Shown in pieces: positions 1-8,013 of a stretch of 64,000 nt of DNA (the stretch's first letter is position 1; each line of letters opens with the position of its first letter). The stretch covers positions 1,297,926-1,361,925 of the forward strand of contig NZ_MAQW01000001.1 of assembly GCF_001682855.1 (NCBI RefSeq), written 5' to 3'. Position numbers and translations under genes: made by a program. The stretch comes from Bacillus sp. FJAT-27264. GTDB taxonomy: Bacteria; Bacillota; Bacilli; Paenibacillales; Paenibacillaceae. The notes under the pieces are model-generated. The model had not been told where the DNA came from, did no database searches, and saw nothing but the letters and a program-made list of their open reading frames with translations.

Positions 1-497
1 TCTAGCTGTTCACGCTTAATCCTCGAAGAGTGTACCGCCTTGAAGCAGAGCAGCACCAACGGCAGAAGTGCAATAACGAACCAGATACCGATTTTTAGTC
101 TATAGGCATGACCGCCTGCCGCCGTGAACATGATGCCATTCCAGATATCACCTGAGCTCTGCAGTAGATAATGAATGCCAACAATTCCGCCTGCTGCCGC
201 AAAATTGATGATATAAAAAGCGCCCATCGTCCGTAGATAGCGCTGAAGGCTCCCGAACCCAAAGGCAATCCACAGCATAATTACTGACAATCCAAACTTG
301 ATAAGGAAGGTATACAGGAAAGTCAGCTCCGGTACAAACATCATGACTACATACAGCGCTCCAACCACAGCAGACAGCACAAGCCTCCACCAAGATACCT
401 TGAGCTTGACCAGCCAGCCCGTCAGCCAGAGCAGCACTCCGTCAATCAGCAAATTGGCGGCGAATATCAAGTCAATATAAACTACCAGGACATTCAC
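1..497 (-). CDS. spoIIGA: Sporulation sigma-E factor-processing peptidase SpoIIGA, 5' part (runs off the left edge)
   Basis: SpoIIGA is the membrane aspartic protease that cleaves pro-sigma-E in the mother cell. Only about the first 165 residues are present. They form a hydrophobic multi-span region beginning V-N-V-L-V-V-Y-I-D-L-I-F, matching the family's N-terminal membrane domain; the C-terminal protease domain lies outside the window. The gene follows ftsZ in the same direction, its usual position in Bacilli, where sigE follows it. The start is uncertain. GTG at 497 has only a weak ribosome site, while a CTG at 488 sits about six bases after AGGTG and aligns better with the B. subtilis N-terminus. 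An in-frame TAG at 516-518 bounds the 5' end. A spoIIG-like promoter lies upstream. Confidence 0.85.
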   Translation of the reverse strand, partial: MNVLVVYIDLIFAANLLIDGVLLWLTGWLVKLKVSWWRLVLSAVVGALYVVMMFVPELTFLYTFLIKFGLSVIMLWIAFGFGSLQRYLRTMGAFYIINFAAAGGIVGIHYLLQSSGDIWNGIMFTAAGGHAYRLKIGIWFVIALLPLVLLCFKAVHSSRIKREQL

Positions 498-567
498 CTG
501 CCTACAGACTGCAATCTATTCCCAAAGCGGACAATAGAGCAGGCTCTCTTTTTTGGACGATATGATT

Positions 568-635
568 AGTATAGAAAGTCTCGTATTCAAAGTCTGTCTA
601 AACTTGGGGGGCATTCTTGCGGTTTTTTTGTCGAG
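568..635 (-). promoter_or_regulatory. spoIIG-type promoter with Spo0A-box-like sites
   Basis: On the minus strand a -35-like TAGACA (595-600) and a -10-like TATACT (568-573) are separated by 21 bp. This abnormally long spacer recalls the 22-bp spacer of the Spo0A-activated B. subtilis spoIIG promoter. The plus strand carries TTGTCGAG at 628-635, one base from the Spo0A core TGTCGAA, and TGTCTAA at 595-601 overlapping the -35. The arrangement matches the known spoIIG architecture; Spo0A binding here is inference. Confidence 0.6.
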
Positions 636-664
636 TTATAGAACAGCTACCGTCATTGCAGCAT

Positions 665-691
665 AAAAAGACCAGCCGTTTCCGGCTGGCC
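665..691 (-). terminator. Rho-independent terminator after the Rpn-like pseudogene
   Basis: Minus-strand hairpin with perfect GGCCAGCC/GGCTGG-type arms around GGAAAC (670-691), followed by a run of T (665-669). It lies about 65 bp past the stop of the pseudogene and separates it from spoIIGA. Confidence 0.8.
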
Positions 692-755
692 CTAAGCTAA
701 TTAATATATTAAATCATAAGCGTCTGATTACGCAGCATTTGTAATACTTTAAATG

Positions 756-1628
756 TTAAGGGTTGCTAGATTCAATCTCCTCATCACTCAGTCCAGTGGC
801 TTCGCGAATTTCTTCCCGGTTCAACCCCATTGCCAACAATTTCTTGGCGACTTCCAGCTTGGCCTTTAGTTGGCCTTCATGTAAGCCTTCTTGCATGCCC
901 TTTTGCAGACCTCTTTCCCAGCCATTCTCAGTTGCATCGCGAAGAGAAGTTTCATCATGCAAATATTTTTGGCGGGCTTCATAAATTCGGCGAGCCTCAG
1001 AATCCTGACTTAAAAATTGCAATGTCTCCATGGCCTTCTTCATGACCGGTTCATTCATGCTCAGCACCTCCCAGTGAGATTGGTCTACACCTTTGAGAAA
1101 TAACAGCCAGTTCACTAAACCTTCTTGCTCGGGAGGTGAAGACAAATCCAGCTTCGGCAGCTCCAGAAAGTGTATCTCTATATCCTGGGTTAGTGCTATG
1201 CCGGTATTATCCTCACGCAAATGAAAAACATTATGATACTGCTCGCCAGGCAACAATCTATAATTCAAAATGTTGATCGTCACACACTTTTTTAGATCTC
1301 TGTATTTGCCGTTTTCCTGAAGCTGTCCGGAATACCGTTTGCTTCAGTAATAAAGTGTTCGTTTTTCAATATCATACTTGTTAAACAACTGCATCTCAAT
1401 ATCAATCAATCTGCCATCCACGGTCTTGGCCCATATATCAAAGATAGATTGCTTATCCAGTGGATCATCCTTATCCGTGTACGGATTCAGCAGCACCACC
1501 TCATCGAGAGCAGGTTCACCTGCCTCGGCGAATATTCTGTTAAGAAAGGCCAGCAACACGTCTTTGTTGTTCTCACTGGCAAAAATCCGTTTAAAAACAA
1601 AATCCACCCGAGGATCGAGCAGTTCCAT
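756..1628 (-). pseudogene. Rpn-family recombination-promoting nuclease (PD-(D/E)XK, TIGR01784-like), interrupted by one in-frame TGA
   Basis: Proteins of this family are PD-(D/E)XK nucleases, often labelled transposase, that promote recA-independent recombination. The N-terminal part begins M-E-L-L-D-P-R-V-D-F-V-F-K-R-I-F and runs to R-T-L-Y-Y. The next codon is TGA (1344-1346), and reading continues in the same frame through S-K-R-Y-S-G-Q-L and the family motif T-I-N-I-L-N-Y to a normal C-terminus with a Q/E-rich tail. Relatives usually have Trp at the TGA position, so a single TGG to TGA change explains the break. The start at 1628 has GGGAG eight bases upstream. Reading the full 290 codons as one gene restores typical family length. 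A sequencing error is the main alternative. Confidence 0.85.
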
Positions 1629-1670
1629 CGTTCCATCTCCCGTTATTCTTATTATAACAGCAGGCACAAT

Positions 1671-1716
1671 AAAAAACACCGCATTGCCCATAGCTGTCAG
1701 CTAAAGCAATACGGTG
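1671..1716 (-). terminator. ftsZ terminator
   Basis: Minus-strand arms CACCGTATTGC and GCAATGCGGTG (11 bp, one G-T wobble) enclose a smaller AGCT/AGCT hairpin and are followed by six T. It starts about 27 bp after the ftsZ stop and marks the end of the dcw transcript. Confidence 0.85.
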
Positions 1717-1742
1717 CTTCCGTATATCTTATTAAAATCTAT

Positions 1743-2864
1743 TTAGTCATTATTGCCGCGTGAACGATTACGGAGGAACGTTGGAATATCTAGCTGATCA
1801 GAAGTATTCTGATTGCCGAACGGACGTAAATTAGCATTCTTATCCGTCGCTGCAGGCTCGGTACTCGTACTCGGAGCTGCCGGACGACGACCTGGAGCCA
1901 CAGAAGAAGGCTTATGTTCAAAGCCAGTCGCGATAACCGTAACTTTGATCTCATCCTTCATACTCTCTTCGATAATCGCACCAAAGATCATATTTACTTC
2001 CGGGTCCGATGCCTCAGTGACGATTTCCGCCGCTTCATTAACCTCATAAAGTGAAAGGTTAGATCCACCGGTAATATTCATGATAACTCCGCGTGCACCT
2101 TCAATAGACGTCTCCAGGAGCGGGCTCATAATCGCTTTGCGTGCAGCTTCCGCAGCACGGTTCTCACCGTTAGCGATACCAATGCCCATCAGTGCTGAAC
2201 CACGTTCAGTCATGATCGTCTTCACGTCTGCAAAGTCAAGGTTGATTAAGCCGGGAACCTGAATCAAATCCGAGATACCCTGTACCGCTTGGCGCAATAC
2301 GTTGTCTGCTTCCCGGAAAGCTTCAAGCATCGGGGTCTTCTTGTCCACGATTTCGAGAAGTCGGTCATTCGGGATAACGATTAAGGTATCGACCTTTTCT
2401 TTCAAAGCTTCAATACCAAGATCAGCTTGATTCGAACGCTTTCTGCCTTCAAAGGTAAACGGGCGTGTCACCACGCCTACAGTTAATGCTCCACACTCTC
2501 TGGCAATTTCAGCAATTACCGGTGCTGCTCCTGTTCCTGTACCGCCGCCCATTCCTGCGGTAACAAATACCATGTCTGCACCCTTAAGCGTATTTGAGAT
2601 CAAATCGCGGGATTCCTCAGCCGCTTTCTTGCCGACCTCTGGGTTGGCTCCTGCACCAAGGCCACGAGTCAATTTATCCCCAATTTGCAGCTTATGCTCC
2701 GATTTGGCCATATGCAGCGCCTGGGCATCCGTGTTAACGGTAATGAACTCGACGCCTTGAACGCCATTTTCAATCATCCGGTTGACCGCATTGCTTCCGC
2801 CGCCACCCACGCCAATGACTTTTATTTGCGCCAAGCTCTCCATTTCAAAATCAAATTCCAACAT
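1743..2864 (-). CDS. ftsZ: Cell division GTPase FtsZ
   Basis: FtsZ is the tubulin-like GTPase that polymerises into the Z-ring and recruits the divisome at midcell. The 373-residue protein has the glycine-rich nucleotide loop GGGG at about residues 20-23, the tubulin signature GGGTGTGAA at 106-114 and the T7-loop NLDFADV at 208-214. A variable linker rich in P, S and T leads to the conserved C-terminal peptide DIPTFLRNR, which binds FtsA and SepF. I chose ATG at 2864 because the protein there begins M-L-E-F-D-F as in Bacilli and GGGGGAG precedes it; a longer reading frame to 2909 has no support. It follows ftsA by 63 bp and is the last gene of the cluster. Confidence 0.98.
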   Translation of the reverse strand: MLEFDFEMESLAQIKVIGVGGGGSNAVNRMIENGVQGVEFITVNTDAQALHMAKSEHKLQIGDKLTRGLGAGANPEVGKKAAEESRDLISNTLKGADMVFVTAGMGGGTGTGAAPVIAEIARECGALTVGVVTRPFTFEGRKRSNQADLGIEALKEKVDTLIVIPNDRLLEIVDKKTPMLEAFREADNVLRQAVQGISDLIQVPGLINLDFADVKTIMTERGSALMGIGIANGENRAAEAARKAIMSPLLETSIEGARGVIMNITGGSNLSLYEVNEAAEIVTEASDPEVNMIFGAIIEESMKDEIKVTVIATGFEHKPSSVAPGRRPAAPSTSTEPAATDKNANLRPFGNQNTSDQLDIPTFLRNRSRGNND

Positions 2865-2927
2865 ATTGTTCCATCTCCCCCTAGAAAAGTGCTTGGATGC
2901 CCGGTCCAAGTATATCTGGTCTTACAG

Positions 2928-4190
2928 TTATATAAACTCGCTGAACATGTTCTTCAGACGTTCTACCAATCCAGGCTTCCGAGCGGTATCCTGGTTGGGT
3001 GCGGCGCTCTGCTTCGTGCGGGCCGCCGTCTTCTTGTTGCCGCTTCCGCCGGTACTGCGTCCACGGAATCTGCGGACCACATTATGCAGAATGCCGACAC
3101 CACCGGTAAATCCGGGGTCGCGCACACCGATATAATCGGGTACAGCTATACGTACAGATGCCGCCAGTTCTGCTTGAGCAACCTTTAACACGCCTGGCAT
3201 AGAAACAGTGCCGCCCGATAGTATATAACCTCCGGGGAGCTCACTGTAACCCAGGCGCTTCACTTCCTTGCGGATTAGATGGAAAATCTCCTGGACTCGC
3301 GGTTCAATAATCGCCGCCAGATCCTCCTGGTTGAACTCCTTCTCCACGTTACTGCCAATACGCAGCACCTTGAAGACTACATCCGAAGCCGCATCGTCGA
3401 TCCAGGCGCAGCCGTATTTCAGCTTCACCTTCTCCGCCTGATCGGTCAGTGTCCGAAGTCCATAGGCAATATCATTGGTTACAAATTCCCCTCCGATCGG
3501 AATCGTAGAGGTTGCAGTGAGGGAACCCTCTTCATATACGGCAATTGTAGTTGATCCTGCTCCGATATCGACCAAGACCGCTCCCATCGACTTCTCGTCT
3601 TTAGAGAGCGCCAATCCACCAGCGCCAAGAGACATCAGTACAAGATCCTTAACCTTCAATCCTGATTTCTCTACGCAGCGCAGCAAATTATGTATTGGCG
3701 TCTTCGCACCGGTGATAATGGTCGCGTCAACTTCCAGACGGACCCCTATCATCCCGCGCGGGTCCTGAATGCCCTCGAGGCCATCGACGATATATTGCTT
3801 GGCGACAACATCGATCACTTCGCGTTCTGGAGGCAAGGCCAGCACCTCTGCTGCCTTGATCACGCGATCAATATCATCTTCACCGATCTCACGGTCTTCA
3901 TTCTGAACGGCCACGACACCGTGGCTGGATTGCAGGCCGATATGGTTGCCGGTAATCCCGACATAGACCTCGGATATTTGAATACCAACCATTTGCTCTG
4001 CATGATCTACAGCGCTTTTGATTGATTGCACAGTCTGGTCGATATCTACAATCGCACCTTTGCGTATTCCTTCCGAATCAGCAGATCCAACGCCAATAAT
4101 ATTAAAGGTTCCATTGGTAACTTCACCAATGATCGCCCGAACTTTGGATGTACCGATGTCCAAACTAACAATGATGTCATTGTTGCTCAA
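2928..4190 (-). CDS. ftsA: Cell division protein FtsA
   Basis: FtsA is the actin-like ATPase that tethers FtsZ filaments to the membrane. The 420-residue protein starts M-S-N-N-D-I-I and has the phosphate-1 motif DIGTSK at 11-16, the SHS2 subdomain and a second phosphate motif around V-D-I-G-A-G-S-T-T. It ends in a basic linker plus an amphipathic C-terminal helix (V-E-R-L-K-N-M-F-S-E-F-I) that would insert into the membrane. The start must be TTG at 4190: an in-frame TAG lies two codons upstream and GGAGG eleven bases upstream. It is preceded by a 346-bp gap after divIB, so ftsA-ftsZ probably have extra promoters of their own. Confidence 0.97.
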   Translation of the reverse strand: MSNNDIIVSLDIGTSKVRAIIGEVTNGTFNIIGVGSADSEGIRKGAIVDIDQTVQSIKSAVDHAEQMVGIQISEVYVGITGNHIGLQSSHGVVAVQNEDREIGEDDIDRVIKAAEVLALPPEREVIDVVAKQYIVDGLEGIQDPRGMIGVRLEVDATIITGAKTPIHNLLRCVEKSGLKVKDLVLMSLGAGGLALSKDEKSMGAVLVDIGAGSTTIAVYEEGSLTATSTIPIGGEFVTNDIAYGLRTLTDQAEKVKLKYGCAWIDDAASDVVFKVLRIGSNVEKEFNQEDLAAIIEPRVQEIFHLIRKEVKRLGYSELPGGYILSGGTVSMPGVLKVAQAELAASVRIAVPDYIGVRDPGFTGGVGILHNVVRRFRGRSTGGSGNKKTAARTKQSAAPNQDTARKPGLVERLKNMFSEFI

Positions 4191-4536
4191 GCCCTATGGC
4201 ACCTCCTGTTATAATCAAAGTAAATTGCAAAGCCTTTCCCGATCTCGGGAAACATCTTCTGTACATATTCAACATACCTAATCCTTTCCCTCTTTTTTCT
4301 ACAAATTTTTTGAGTGGAATAATAATACAACTACCCCAAAAGCAAATGACTCTGCTATAAATCAATAAGCAGACCATTTTACACAAGAAATATAAGCAAA
4401 AGAGTGAGAATATATCCATAAATATGCTCAGATTCCAAAAAATCCGGAGAAAAAAGAGGGATGGAGCTTACAACCCATAAAATCTATTTTAGCATTTTTT
4501 TAAATCTATTAGTAGGGACTATTTACTCTTGTGTAC
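4191..4536. other. AT-rich intergenic region between divIB and ftsA
   Basis: No convincing gene is present. The stretch is clearly AT-richer than its flanks. On the minus strand TGCTAAAAT looks like an extended -10, but no good -35 accompanies it. In B. subtilis ftsAZ is served by several promoters just upstream, and this position suits the same role. A possible 80-codon frame (4177-4419) lacks a ribosome site and runs into ftsA. Confidence 0.5.
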
Positions 4537-5286
4537 CTATTTCCCCTCTGTTTCTGCCTCTTCCGGTTGGAATGGAACGTAGGAATCCGCCTCTAGCATC
4601 GTGATCAATCCGGGTTGCTCCGTTTCTATGATCTGATTCAGATAGCCCACCTTGTTCTTCAGCAGCGAAATCGCCGTAATCACCTCGAATTTGGAGCGGG
4701 TGTACAGCTTGATTCTGTCCGGAAAAGACAGCGTCGGCGAAGGCACAATTTCAGAGATATCGCTCGTCAAATCATTAGGAATCCCAGCCAGTACCTCGGA
4801 GAGCTTTGCCTTAAAAGGATCAGATGGCTTCCAATTGGTCAGAATGGGCTTCTCGACGGCAATCCCGGTTTCACTCACCTGGACAGCTGCTCCACTGGAG
4901 AGAATAGCCTTGAGGCTGCCTTCCTGATCCAGTTCATAAGCCACCGCCGGATACTCCTCAATGTGTATGGTGATTAAGCCAGGGAACTTTTTGTCCACGG
5001 TTGCTTTTTGCACTGTATCCAGCTTCATCAGAGATTCCTCTACAGTACTCTTGGAGACAGCAAAGAATTGTCCTCCGGTCTGAAGACCGCTTTGGGCTAG
5101 TAATTCTTCTCGCGTGGAATACTTGCTTCCCTCAAAATCTATCTCTGTAATTCGGCTGGCAGACGAACGAAAAAAAATCACAGCAAGCAGCGCGGTAAAC
5201 AACAGGATTAGAATAAAGGTAATCTTACGGCTCATTTTCTTTTTAGGCTTGTCCTCTTTCAAAAGAGGCACAGTGGTTTTAGGCAT
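4537..5286 (-). CDS. divIB: Cell division protein DivIB/FtsQ
   Basis: DivIB/FtsQ is a bitopic divisome protein that, with FtsL and DivIC, controls septal peptidoglycan synthesis. The 249-residue product has a short basic cytoplasmic tail (residues 1-20), one membrane segment (about 21-39), then a POTRA/FtsQ-type domain beginning S-R-I-T-E-I-D-F and a beta domain to about 230. The acidic C-terminus is E-A-E-T-E-G-K. ATG at 5286 is preceded by GGAG at eight bases; an ATG two codons earlier is also possible. It lies between murA and ftsA. The genes found here in B. subtilis (ylxW, ylxX, sbp) are absent. Confidence 0.93.
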   Translation of the reverse strand: MPKTTVPLLKEDKPKKKMSRKITFILILLFTALLAVIFFRSSASRITEIDFEGSKYSTREELLAQSGLQTGGQFFAVSKSTVEESLMKLDTVQKATVDKKFPGLITIHIEEYPAVAYELDQEGSLKAILSSGAAVQVSETGIAVEKPILTNWKPSDPFKAKLSEVLAGIPNDLTSDISEIVPSPTLSFPDRIKLYTRSKFEVITAISLLKNKVGYLNQIIETEQPGLITMLEADSYVPFQPEEAETEGK

Positions 5287-5352
5287 TCTCATTTCTCCGT
5301 AGTAAGGCCCTGTCTCCTTCCCGGGCAATTCATCCGAAGGAGACAGGGAGCT

Positions 5353-6636
5353 TTAATTGGCCAAATCAATCGGTCCCGGAACAGGCACCTTGCGGCTAAT
5401 GCGGGCACCCAGTTTTTGAAACAACTTCTCAATACCGTCATAGCCCCGGTCAATGTGATGCGCCTGCTCGACAATGGTCGTCCCGTTGGCAGCAAGGCCG
5501 GCAATCACAAGCGCTGCCCCTGCCCGCAGGTCGGTTGCCTCCACAGTAGCTCCGTAGAGCCTCTGCACACCGCGAATAAACGCCCGGTTCAAGTCAATAG
5601 AAATATCTGCACCCATACGGGCCATTTCCTCCACATGCTTGAATCGACCCTCAAACACGGTTTCTTTGATCACACTAAAACCGTCAGCGAGCGACAGCAG
5701 CACCATCACCTGAGACTGGAGATCCGTCGGGAACGAAGGATAAGGAGAGGTCACAATCCGCTCTACCCCCCGGGGACGCCCCATACAACTGACATTAATT
5801 ATATCATTGCAGACTGTAATTTGAACACCGGCGCGCTTGAGCACATGAATGAGCGAGGTCAAATGCCCTGCGTTAGTATGCGTCAGCGTAACGTTCCCAC
5901 GTGTTGCCGCCGCAGCAATCATGACGGTTCCAGCTACAATCCGGTCCGGAATGACCTCATACGTACAGGGACTAAGCTTCTTCACCCCTTGAATGGTGAT
6001 CGTATCAGTCCCTGCACCCATGATCTGGGCCCCCATCTTGTTCAAAAAATGCTGAAGGTCCTGTATCTCCGGTTCCCTGGCCGCACCGGTTATCGTTGTG
6101 GTGCCTTCCGCCGTGGCCGCAGCCATCATAATATTCTCTGTCGCCCCTACGCTAGGGTAATCTAGATGAATATCACTTCCCGTAAGCTTTTCCGCCCTGC
6201 AGGAGATTTGGCCACTACTTTCCTCGATCACCGCACCGAGCGCCTTCAGACCCTGCAAATGAAGATCAATCTTGCGTTCGCCGATAGCGCAGCCCCCCGG
6301 CTGATAGATCTTCACCTCGCCAAATCTAGCGAGTAGCGGACCCATCAGAAAAATCGAGGACCTCATCTGCCGCATTAAATCCTCTGGAACATGAGAAGTA
6401 GCCACGGAGGACGTGTCAATCGTCACCCTCTCGTCTTCATGCACACTTTTGCAGCCCAGCCGGTCAAGAATATCCAGCATGGTCACGGTGTCCAGCAGCT
6501 TCGGCACATTATGCAGTGAGTGAACTCCTTCGGCCAGCAGGCTTGCCGCTAGGATCGGCAGCGCCGCATTTTTTGCTCCATGGATCCGAATGGTGCCGGA
6601 CAGGGGACTCCCACCCTCAATCACCAATTTGTCCAA
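5353..6636 (-). CDS. murA: UDP-N-acetylglucosamine 1-carboxyvinyltransferase MurA
   Basis: MurA transfers enolpyruvate from PEP to UDP-GlcNAc, the first committed step of peptidoglycan precursor synthesis, and is the fosfomycin target. The 427-residue protein has the substrate-binding K-N at 22-23 and the catalytic cysteine (Cys116) in Q-P-G-G-C-A-I-G, equivalent to Cys115 of E. coli. The start is TTG at 6636, eight bases after GGAGG, giving the standard N-terminus L/M-D-K-L-V-I-E-G-G. It sits between murG and divIB, where B. subtilis has murB, so the cluster is missing the reductase for the next step. The 259-bp upstream gap holds inverted repeats that may regulate it. Confidence 0.96.
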   Translation of the reverse strand: MDKLVIEGGSPLSGTIRIHGAKNAALPILAASLLAEGVHSLHNVPKLLDTVTMLDILDRLGCKSVHEDERVTIDTSSVATSHVPEDLMRQMRSSIFLMGPLLARFGEVKIYQPGGCAIGERKIDLHLQGLKALGAVIEESSGQISCRAEKLTGSDIHLDYPSVGATENIMMAAATAEGTTTITGAAREPEIQDLQHFLNKMGAQIMGAGTDTITIQGVKKLSPCTYEVIPDRIVAGTVMIAAAATRGNVTLTHTNAGHLTSLIHVLKRAGVQITVCNDIINVSCMGRPRGVERIVTSPYPSFPTDLQSQVMVLLSLADGFSVIKETVFEGRFKHVEEMARMGADISIDLNRAFIRGVQRLYGATVEATDLRAGAALVIAGLAANGTTIVEQAHHIDRGYDGIEKLFQKLGARISRKVPVPGPIDLAN

Positions 6637-6672
6637 TGTATCACCTCCGAGATTACCGCTCACCCACCACAA

Positions 6673-6779
6673 ACACTTCCGGTACCAGGGTCCTCATGAA
6701 ATGAACAGGAACGCCCGCCTGACCTCATCTCTATGCCGGAAGTGTCTGGGTGATTGTCACGATTATAGGATTATCCTAT
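6673..6779 (-). promoter_or_regulatory. Inverted repeats upstream of murA, with a -10-like site
   Basis: In the murG-murA gap, arms ACACTTCCGG (6673-6682) and CCGGAAGTGT (6736-6745) are perfect inverted repeats that could fold in the murA leader. Upstream lies a perfect 7-1-7 palindrome, ATAGGAT-T-ATCCTAT (6765-6779), overlapping a minus-strand TATAAT (6762-6767). No clear -35 is visible at 16-18 bp, so an activator- or operator-controlled promoter is possible. This is inference from sequence symmetry. Confidence 0.4.
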
Positions 6780-6895
6780 GTTCAATCTCTCGGGTGTGTG
6801 ACTGCGGCAGCCAATAAGGCATTTTCCGCCACCGCAGTCCTAATTCCAGACTTATTTCCCACTGTCGTACGGGCTGTGTTATAGCCGTTAAAGAA

Positions 6896-8008
6896 TTACT
6901 TTTTCTTGCCGACGAGTTTGTACAGCTCACTGACAACCAGCGCGGCAGAATCCCTTTTACCCAAACGCAGAGAGGACTCAGACATTTTACGACGAACAGC
7001 CTCATCTCCGATAATCTTGGCAACAGCTCCATGTAGCGCCTGCCCGTTCAGTTCTTTCTCCAACACCACCACGGCAGCGCCTTCGCGTTCCAACTGTCTG
7101 GCATTGGCTTCCTGATGATTGTTCGTTACGTTAGGAGAAGGTATAAGTACAGAAGGAATGCCCAGGGCCGTAATCTCCGAAAGAAATGAAGCGCCCGCAC
7201 GGTTGACGATCAGGGACGTGCATGCCAATACTTCCGGCATATTGTGAATATAAGGAAGCACATGCAGCCAGTTTGGGATACTCCCTAATTTTTGCCGCAG
7301 CGCTTTGCGGGTCTCTTCAAAATAAGGCTCGCCTGTTACATAAACATAATGAACTCCATTACCCTTACCCACAAAAGGGGCCATGTCAATCATCGCATCA
7401 TTAATGGCCTTCGCTCCCCGGCTGCCGCCGACCACCAGCACAACCGTGCTGTCTTCGGGAATTCCAAGGGATGCATATCCACGCTGTGCGCTTGCCGTGG
7501 TTACTGTAGTCGCCCGCGGGTTGCCGGTATAGATGACTCGTTTACCACCAGGAAACGCGGACTCCGTGCCTTCAAAGCTGACTGCCACTGTATCTGCATA
7601 ACGGCTCAGGAAGCGATTAGTTAGACCAGGAATGGCATTCTGCTCATGAATCAATGTCGGGATGCCCAGCCTTGATGCGGCATACACGACAGGACCGCAA
7701 ACATAACCACCCGTCCCGATCACTACATCTGGCTTGAACTCTTTGAGCATCGCTTTAGAAGCTCTGACTCCCTTCAGAAAACGCATAACGGTCTTAACGT
7801 TATCCAGAGACAGCTTGCGGCGGAAGCCGGTAATATCAATAGATTTGAACGGAATGTTCTCCTGGGGAACCAATTTGCTCTCCAGGCCGCGCGTGCCGCC
7901 AATATACAGAAAAGCAGCTTGGTCGTCCTCTGCTTCCAGTTGCCTTGCAACAGCGACGGCCGGATAGATATGTCCACCCGTGCCGCCGCCACTTAATACG
8001 ATACGCAT
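6896..8008 (-). CDS. murG: UDP-GlcNAc:undecaprenyl-PP-MurNAc-pentapeptide GlcNAc transferase MurG
   Basis: MurG is the peripheral membrane GT28 glycosyltransferase that converts lipid I to lipid II. The 370-residue protein begins M-R-I-V-L-S-G-G-G-T-G-G-H, the N-terminal G-loop, at residues 7-13. A second glycine-rich segment (V-V-G-G-S-R-G-A) and the donor-binding region (N-R-A-G-A-S and H-Q-E-A-N-A) lie in the C-terminal domain. ATG at 8008 has GAGG eight bases upstream; longer frames reading into spoVE are not supported. It starts only five bases after the stop of spoVE, so the two are translated from one transcript. Confidence 0.97.
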   Translation of the reverse strand: MRIVLSGGGTGGHIYPAVAVARQLEAEDDQAAFLYIGGTRGLESKLVPQENIPFKSIDITGFRRKLSLDNVKTVMRFLKGVRASKAMLKEFKPDVVIGTGGYVCGPVVYAASRLGIPTLIHEQNAIPGLTNRFLSRYADTVAVSFEGTESAFPGGKRVIYTGNPRATTVTTASAQRGYASLGIPEDSTVVLVVGGSRGAKAINDAMIDMAPFVGKGNGVHYVYVTGEPYFEETRKALRQKLGSIPNWLHVLPYIHNMPEVLACTSLIVNRAGASFLSEITALGIPSVLIPSPNVTNNHQEANARQLEREGAAVVVLEKELNGQALHGAVAKIIGDEAVRRKMSESSLRLGKRDSAALVVSELYKLVGKKK

Positions 8009-8013
8009 GCCTT

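Noticed and set aside
756..1628. Insertion sequence
   Set aside because: The family is often labelled transposase, but it is a PD-(D/E)XK nuclease; no inverted ends or target duplications are visible.
4177..4419. 80-codon frame on the minus strand before ftsA
   Set aside because: No ribosome site, overlaps the start of ftsA, and its composition follows the AT-rich intergenic DNA; no family resemblance.
5416..6165. 249-codon plus-strand frame opposite murA
   Set aside because: Shadow frame; composition (many Arg, His, Cys) is typical of antisense reading of a GC-balanced gene.
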